Of a DNA stretch of 9,921 nucleotides, positions 6,332-9,921 are shown in pieces. Positions within the stretch are counted from its first letter, which is position 1, and the number at the start of each line of letters is the position of its first letter. Source of the DNA: Microcaldota archaeon (GTDB lineage: Archaea > Micrarchaeota > Micrarchaeia > Micrarchaeales > Micrarchaeaceae); assembly GCA_021816645.1 (NCBI GenBank), contig JAKAXF010000018.1, forward strand, positions 1 through 9,921, written 5' to 3'. The position numbers and the translations under genes were made by a program. The notes under the pieces were generated by a model that saw nothing but the letters and a program-made list of their open reading frames with translations, ran no database searches and was not told the origin of the DNA.

Positions 6332-7084
6332 ATGAGGCCCGACTACATCGAATATATCCTGCTCGCGACTCTTGTTGCGGATAGCGTGGCCGGAGGACTT
6401 ATGCTGAACCCGTACCTGCTTGCAGCATCCGTAGCTTTGTGCGCGTTTGCCGTGCTGCTGCACTATTTCAGGGACCCATTCGAATCTCTGGTATTCAGGC
6501 ATTCCAACCTTGTGCAGGTAATCGACGGTTATGAGATTGGAGGGGAAAGGAACGTCGCCACGCGAATGGTGGGGCAGAAGTACGTGGCCAGCGCTGGAGG
6601 CTTCATAAACGTTGAGTCCGGAACGCTCGACAGGGAGAAGGTAGAAAGTATAATATCGCACTTCTCCTACCCGTTCAGGCTTTCGATGGTGGTGGAGAGA
6701 TTGGATAGCAACAAGATACTGGATGCGCTGCGGACAAAACGAAGCGTCAAGGAGATAGAGCTTTCCAGAATAGGCAACGTGTCTAGCGGCAGGGGAGCCG
6801 CTAAGGCCTCGTGGATAAGGCGGGCCATAGAGCAGATAGAACACGATATAAAAAGCGTCGCGGGAGGATACGCACCGCTGAAGATCGTGTACTACGTGCT
6901 GACTAGCTCGGAGAGCGAAAGGAGGTATTCGGCTGAAGAAGAGGCGAGGTCGCACGCCAGGGCCCTGCTGGGTGCTTTCGACGGAGCGCTGGGTTCCGCG
7001 TCTTCCCTCGCCAGCGGAGGATCCCTGATCAGGATATTGCGCATAGACTCCATGGTAACCAGCGGTGAGATCGACGGGCTATAG
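6332..7084 (+). CDS. Membrane-anchored protein resembling VirB3/PrgI plus the VirB4 N-terminal domain
   Basis: The protein has 250 residues. Two closely spaced hydrophobic helices (about 8-24 and 27-46) are followed by a soluble region. GGFINVESG (89-97) and then SYPFRLSMVVERLDSNKIL (112-130) with KIVYYVLTSSES (184-195) read like the N-terminal domain of VirB4/TraE ATPases: a strand-helix layout before the motor, where SLPFxxxxxVxPLDPxKxL-type text is common. The paired N-terminal helices would take the place of VirB3 or PrgI. The ATPase itself is the next gene, so VirB4 appears to be split. A glycine/serine-rich segment (215-231) and a terminal strand close the protein. It starts 8 bp after the channel gene and overlaps the next frame by 20 nt. 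Similarity is weak and the call leans on gene order. Confidence 0.55.
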   Translation: MRPDYIEYILLATLVADSVAGGLMLNPYLLAASVALCAFAVLLHYFRDPFESLVFRHSNLVQVIDGYEIGGERNVATRMVGQKYVASAGGFINVESGTLDREKVESIISHFSYPFRLSMVVERLDSNKILDALRTKRSVKEIELSRIGNVSSGRGAAKASWIRRAIEQIEHDIKSVAGGYAPLKIVYYVLTSSESERRYSAEEEARSHARALLGAFDGALGSASSLASGGSLIRILRIDSMVTSGEIDGL

Positions 7085-8216
7085 TAATTTTTCAAATTCG
7101 AAATCGGCGAGCGACAGGATGTGCATCTTTGCAATGTCAGAACCTGGGGTTGCGCACGGCGAAGGAGTCTACCTGGGTAGAACCTCGATCTACAAAATAC
7201 CGCTTATGCTCGATCTGCGCGCTACGGTAAATCCGCACATCTCCATACTCGGAATAAGTGGTGCTGGAAAAAGTTATATGCTAAAAAATCTCATGATCAG
7301 AGAGGTAGTATATAACTCCGCCAACGTGCTTATTTTGGACTGGAACGGGGAATACAGCGATACTGTACACTTCCTTGGCGGGAACGATAGAGTAATCGAA
7401 AGAGACAAAAGCATACCGAGTTCCGAAGACGAAGGCTTCGCTGAGCTGTTGCACGGAGTAAACAGCATAAACCTTCACAAACTACGCGACGATGAGGAGA
7501 GAAAGCGTGTTGTATACTCTGTAATACGCTCTTTGATAGAGTATATGCATGGAAGAGGGATTGGAGAGCGCATGCGGCTTTTCGTTGTATTGGACGAGGC
7601 CTGGAGAACGTTGGACAATCCAGATATGGTGCAGCAGCTCTACAGGGAAGGCAGGAAGTATGGTATCTCCGTTGTTACTGCTACGCAGGCTGTGGGAGAC
7701 GTGAGCAGAGGAGTCATATCAAACTCAGCGTGCCTGTTCATTTTCAAGCTGCAGGGAGACAATGATGCAGGTTGGCTCGTTGAGAGCGGAGTAGTAGAGA
7801 AGGGCAATGCTGCTTTGCTGGGAGAGCTTCCTGTCGGATCGTGCATGGTTCGAATAAATTACAAGGGTGAGGGACGCGCGAGCACTTTCTTTTTGGACAG
7901 GATCGACGGATTCTCTACAGACGTGTGTCATATTACCAAAGGTGATAGAATGAAGTACGAAATTTCTTTGAGCAGGATACTTGAAGCCTTGGACAGGCTT
8001 GTTGAAAATCGCGCCGCAAAGGAGAGGATAAGGAGCTTTCTAGAAAGCGGGAACGGCAGGACGGAACTGGTGAACTTAATTAGGGAGATGATGCGGCTAG
8101 GATTCGACAGGGCTACAATAGTAACTTTTACAAGGTCGATAGGTGTAAACGACATAGACACCGTTGAGGCTTACGAGAACGCTAAGGATGTTAGGCTCGA
8201 TATTGAAGAAGAATAG
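7065..8216 (+). CDS. VirB4/HerA-family ATPase, CedB-like
   Basis: This is a RecA-fold motor ATPase. Numbered from the GTG at 7065 (383 residues): HGEGVYLGR (31-39) is the lead-in typical of VirB4/HerA proteins, Walker A is GISGAGKS (63-70), Walker B is LFVVLDEA (172-179), and TATQ (205-208) is the VirB4/HerA sensor motif. It is followed by SRGVISNSACLFIFKLQ (214-230), then a C-terminal helical domain (296-383). Such ATPases form hexamers and power conjugation-type transfer or DNA import (VirB4, CedB). There is no membrane helix; the anchor would be the preceding protein. Start choice: GTG at 7065 overlaps the previous gene by 20 nt, and ATGs at 7119 and 7134 are alternatives. An in-frame TAA at 7056-7058 rules out a longer form. 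It converges on the DUF460 gene with a 2-bp gap. Confidence 0.85.
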   Translation: MRSTGYSNFSNSKSASDRMCIFAMSEPGVAHGEGVYLGRTSIYKIPLMLDLRATVNPHISILGISGAGKSYMLKNLMIREVVYNSANVLILDWNGEYSDTVHFLGGNDRVIERDKSIPSSEDEGFAELLHGVNSINLHKLRDDEERKRVVYSVIRSLIEYMHGRGIGERMRLFVVLDEAWRTLDNPDMVQQLYREGRKYGISVVTATQAVGDVSRGVISNSACLFIFKLQGDNDAGWLVESGVVEKGNAALLGELPVGSCMVRINYKGEGRASTFFLDRIDGFSTDVCHITKGDRMKYEISLSRILEALDRLVENRAAKERIRSFLESGNGRTELVNLIREMMRLGFDRATIVTFTRSIGVNDIDTVEAYENAKDVRLDIEEE

Positions 8217-8218
8217 CG

Positions 8219-8692
8219 TCACGTCCTGTTTGCCGGCTTGTTGTGAAGCGCTTCGTCTATCGAGAACTTTTTTATCACAAGCGCCTTTACCCTGTCCGTA
8301 TCGCCGTTTCCGGTCTTCCTCGCTATGCTTTCCGCCTGTGCGAGCTTGCCTTTGTATTCATTGAAGGCCTTCACCGCGGAGGCGAACGCGTCCCTCTCGT
8401 GAGGATTTGTTATATTTGTAGTCTTGGCTATCTCGCGCTTCTCACTGACGTTCATGTCCTTGTCCGGATAGAAAACGTTTACGTTGAATACAGCGCTGAG
8501 CTTCTTGACGAAGCTGCCCTTCCTATGCTTGTCCGTAGAAATCAGGGCCGGAATCCCGGCCTCGCGTATCACGCCGATAGTCCACTCCATGCCCCCTCCG
8601 TCCTTGTGCGCAGAGCGGACCAGCTTTCCGTCAAGGTTTAGGCACGACACGCCTACGTTCTTACCCGGGTCTATACCAACTATAAGATGCAT
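8219..8692 (-). CDS. DUF460-type protein, RNase H/RuvC-like fold, N-terminal domain only
   Basis: The protein has 157 residues. IVGIDPGKNVGVSCLNLDG (4-22) is the opening strand pair of the DUF460 (RuvC/RNase H-like) fold with D8 as the first metal ligand. ALISTDKHRKGSFVKKLSAV (49-68) supplies D54, VSEKREIAK (82-90) an acidic helix, and NPHERDAFASAVKA (96-109) the terminal H-E-R-D box. The acidic set is preserved, so nuclease activity is possible, but no substrate is established. Archaeal DUF460 proteins I know are several hundred residues with additional C-terminal parts; this one is just the domain plus a short basic tail. The ATG at 8692 has GGTGA about 9 nt upstream. It follows the DsbA-like gene by 18 bp on the same strand and probably shares its transcript. 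Confidence 0.8.
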   Translation of the reverse strand: MHLIVGIDPGKNVGVSCLNLDGKLVRSAHKDGGGMEWTIGVIREAGIPALISTDKHRKGSFVKKLSAVFNVNVFYPDKDMNVSEKREIAKTTNITNPHERDAFASAVKAFNEYKGKLAQAESIARKTGNGDTDRVKALVIKKFSIDEALHNKPANRT

Positions 8693-8710
8693 TTGAATTC
8701 TTCACCGTGT

Positions 8711-9775
8711 TCAGCTCGCGTTCTTCAGCGCGTATGAAATCGTTTCGTTGAGCGTCTCTGGTATGGAGGCGTACTTGCAGTTAGTAACAAACGTTGGAGC
8801 CGCCGTAGTGATGTTGTAGTACTGCGCCAGCTTAGACTGATAGTCGAGTTTCAGCGAAACGTTGTCCATGCACGCGGAGAAGCTGTTCATGTCGAGTCCT
8901 GACCCCACCGCAACAGAATACAGCGTTGTGTTGCTTATCGGGTTGCCGAAGTACACCTTGCTCAGGTTGGCCACGAAAGCGGGAAACCTAGGCTGCGCGG
9001 AAGCGCACGCAAGGTACTCCCCAAGAGCCTGAGTCGTGTTCGCGCCGTACGTGCTGTAGAACGGGACGGAGTAGCCAGCGAATATGAACATGTAAGAGAC
9101 GTTTATTGAGCTGCCGAAGCGGGAACTCGCGTTTATACCAGCAGCAATGCCACGCAGCGCTCCAGGAGCGTACGGATCCGTTATATAATAAACTGGTATC
9201 GGAGTCTTGTACGTGCATACCGTCTTTCCGGAAAGGTCTATGGTGCCAGGAGATACAACGCGGTTCTGTGTTTTTAGTACCGGACCTATCATTTGCATGA
9301 AGGGCTCGGCCAACGTGAGATTGGAGGCGTACAGTATCATAGACGTGTTTATTATCTCCTTAGTGTACGGATTGATGTATGGTATAACGACCAGCCACTC
9401 GCTGCCGTTCAGCAGGTAGTAAGCTTTAGACTGGTTGACCAGTGAGTAGTACGGAAGCAGAGACAGTGACGAATTGATAGTAGAATATCCGGCAAGGATC
9501 CTCTCGGCCGCGGATATCGCTTCGCTGGAGTTGTACTTGAGTGTTGCGCAGGTGTTGTTCACCACACCGTACTGGCAGTTGTGCGCCACTATGCTCGGCT
9601 TGAAGTTAGAAAATGAAAATGCGAGGGCAACCAACACCAGTACCAGTATTATCAAAGAGATGTGCAGGTAGTCGAGGCCGAACCTTTTCGAGACGGGTTT
9701 TATAAGGAAAACGGCTCCGCTGCCGTCCTTAGTTCCTTCGGCGTACCTCTCTTTTCTTTTTCTTTCATCTGCCAT
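8711..9775 (-). CDS. Membrane-anchored DsbA-like (thioredoxin-fold) surface protein lacking the CxxC
   Basis: The protein has 354 residues. A charged cytoplasmic N-terminus (1-36) and one membrane helix (about 38-57) are followed by an extracytoplasmic remainder with about 16 N-x-S/T sequons, as expected of a glycosylated archaeal surface protein. Residues 60-190 are unrecognised. From about 193 the sequence follows DsbA: VYYITDPYAPGALRG (195-209) sits at the active-site strand, ACAS (256-259), SGLDMNSFSACMDN (292-305) and LAQYYNITTAAPTFVTNCKY (316-335) match the DsbA helical insert and the cis-Pro loop (P327). Where oxidoreductases carry DPxCPxC, this has DPYAPGA, so the disulfide chemistry is gone. 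A binding or chaperone role is possible. The ATG at 9775 has GGTG about 10 nt upstream and lies 29 bp after the tRNA-Arg on the same strand. It is followed by the DUF460 gene. Confidence 0.7.
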   Translation of the reverse strand: MADERKRKERYAEGTKDGSGAVFLIKPVSKRFGLDYLHISLIILVLVLVALAFSFSNFKPSIVAHNCQYGVVNNTCATLKYNSSEAISAAERILAGYSTINSSLSLLPYYSLVNQSKAYYLLNGSEWLVVIPYINPYTKEIINTSMILYASNLTLAEPFMQMIGPVLKTQNRVVSPGTIDLSGKTVCTYKTPIPVYYITDPYAPGALRGIAAGINASSRFGSSINVSYMFIFAGYSVPFYSTYGANTTQALGEYLACASAQPRFPAFVANLSKVYFGNPISNTTLYSVAVGSGLDMNSFSACMDNVSLKLDYQSKLAQYYNITTAAPTFVTNCKYASIPETLNETISYALKNAS

Positions 9776-9804
9776 TCAAACACACCGTAAAGCCTTCAGC
9801 GCTA

Positions 9805-9913
9805 CGGGCCTGGTGGGATTTCCATCCTTTTTGGATATTGTCCAGAAAGATTTTTGAACCCACGACCTTCACCTTAGGAGGATGTCGCTCTATCCAAGCT
9901 GAGCTACAGGCCC
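9805..9913 (-). tRNA. tRNA-Arg(CCT) with a 34-nt insertion in the T-loop
   Basis: Read on the minus strand, the gene starts GGGCCTGTAGCTCAG and ends with CAGGCCCG, giving a perfect 7-bp acceptor stem with discriminator G. The D-stem is GCTC/GAGC; the anticodon loop CTCCTAA carries anticodon CCT (plus 9876-9878) in a stem with an A-A mismatch at its base and one G-U. The T-stem GTGGG/CCCAC (plus 9859-9863 and 9813-9817) closes a 41-nt loop rather than 7 nt. Removing 34 nt leaves a normal TTCAAAT loop and a 75-nt tRNA. CCA is not encoded. It decodes AGG, which is common in these genes. Promoter elements lie beyond the window edge. Confidence 0.9.
9819..9855 (-). other. Probable tRNA intron in the T-loop (34 nt)
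   Basis: The insertion separates TTCAAA from T (9819-9852), or can slide up to three bases to 9822-9855 because the ends repeat AAA. It contains short complementary segments (TGGA/TCCA, ATCC/GGAT, TTTC/GAAA) that could form a splicing fold, but I could not draw a canonical bulge-helix-bulge with confidence. T-loop introns are known in archaea with broad-specificity splicing endonucleases, including ARMAN-type three-unit EndA. Removal by such an enzyme is inferred. Confidence 0.7.
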
Positions 9914-9921
9914 TTGACATA

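Noticed and set aside
6320..6955. Long minus-strand open frame (211 codons) opposite the membrane-anchored VirB4-N-like gene
   Set aside because: It is antisense to a gene with coherent membrane and domain features, has His/Tyr/Arg-rich composition typical of a shadow frame, and has no promoter or ribosome binding site.
1..9921. CRISPR array, insertion sequence, integrase/attachment site or rRNA
   Set aside because: I found no regularly spaced repeats, transposase or recombinase motifs, or rRNA-like sequence. The tRNA-Arg end could be an integration target, but no duplicated tRNA 3' end is visible in the window.

Overview
The window looks like a chromosomal segment of an archaeon. The evidence is an archaeal/eukaryotic-type glycyl-tRNA synthetase, an archaeal translin-family protein, an OGG1-type glycosylase, a DUF460 (RNase H/RuvC-fold) protein, archaeal TATA boxes with short or absent leaders, GGTGA-type ribosome binding sites, and a tRNA-Arg with an insertion in its T-loop. 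Mid-range GC, abundant ATA and AGG/AGA codons, compact genes and the unusual tRNA intron position would suit a DPANN archaeon of the Micrarchaeota (ARMAN-1/-2) type. That placement is inference. I see no CRISPR array, transposase, integrase or rRNA.

Layout. 1-193 has no gene but holds a strong hairpin (about 84-140) and promoter-like TATA sequences. 194-871 (+) encodes a degenerate RpiB-like domain with a highly charged tail. 877-3851 is a minus-strand cluster read glyS, then OGG1-type glycosylase, then translin family. Its promoter faces that of a plus-strand gene (4047-4730) for an unnamed conserved protein with an HHExxE...AH motif. A 20-bp perfect palindrome overlapping a TATA box introduces a four-gene plus-strand operon, 4880-8216: a two-helix VirB2/pilin-like protein, a polytopic CedA/VirB6-like channel, a membrane-anchored protein resembling a VirB3/PrgI + VirB4 N-domain, and a VirB4/HerA-type ATPase. 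Converging on it from the minus strand are tRNA-Arg(CCT) with a 34-nt T-loop insertion, a membrane-anchored DsbA-like protein that lacks its CxxC, and a stand-alone DUF460 domain.

The most interesting content is the 4880-8216 operon. Its gene set matches a reduced conjugation-type (type IV secretion) apparatus like the crenarchaeal Ced/Ted DNA-import systems. Here the VirB4 protein appears split into two genes, and a candidate operator sits on the promoter. The other genes look like information processing (translation, base-excision repair, RNA turnover) plus two proteins that keep an enzyme fold but seem to have lost the catalytic residues (RpiB-like and DsbA-like).
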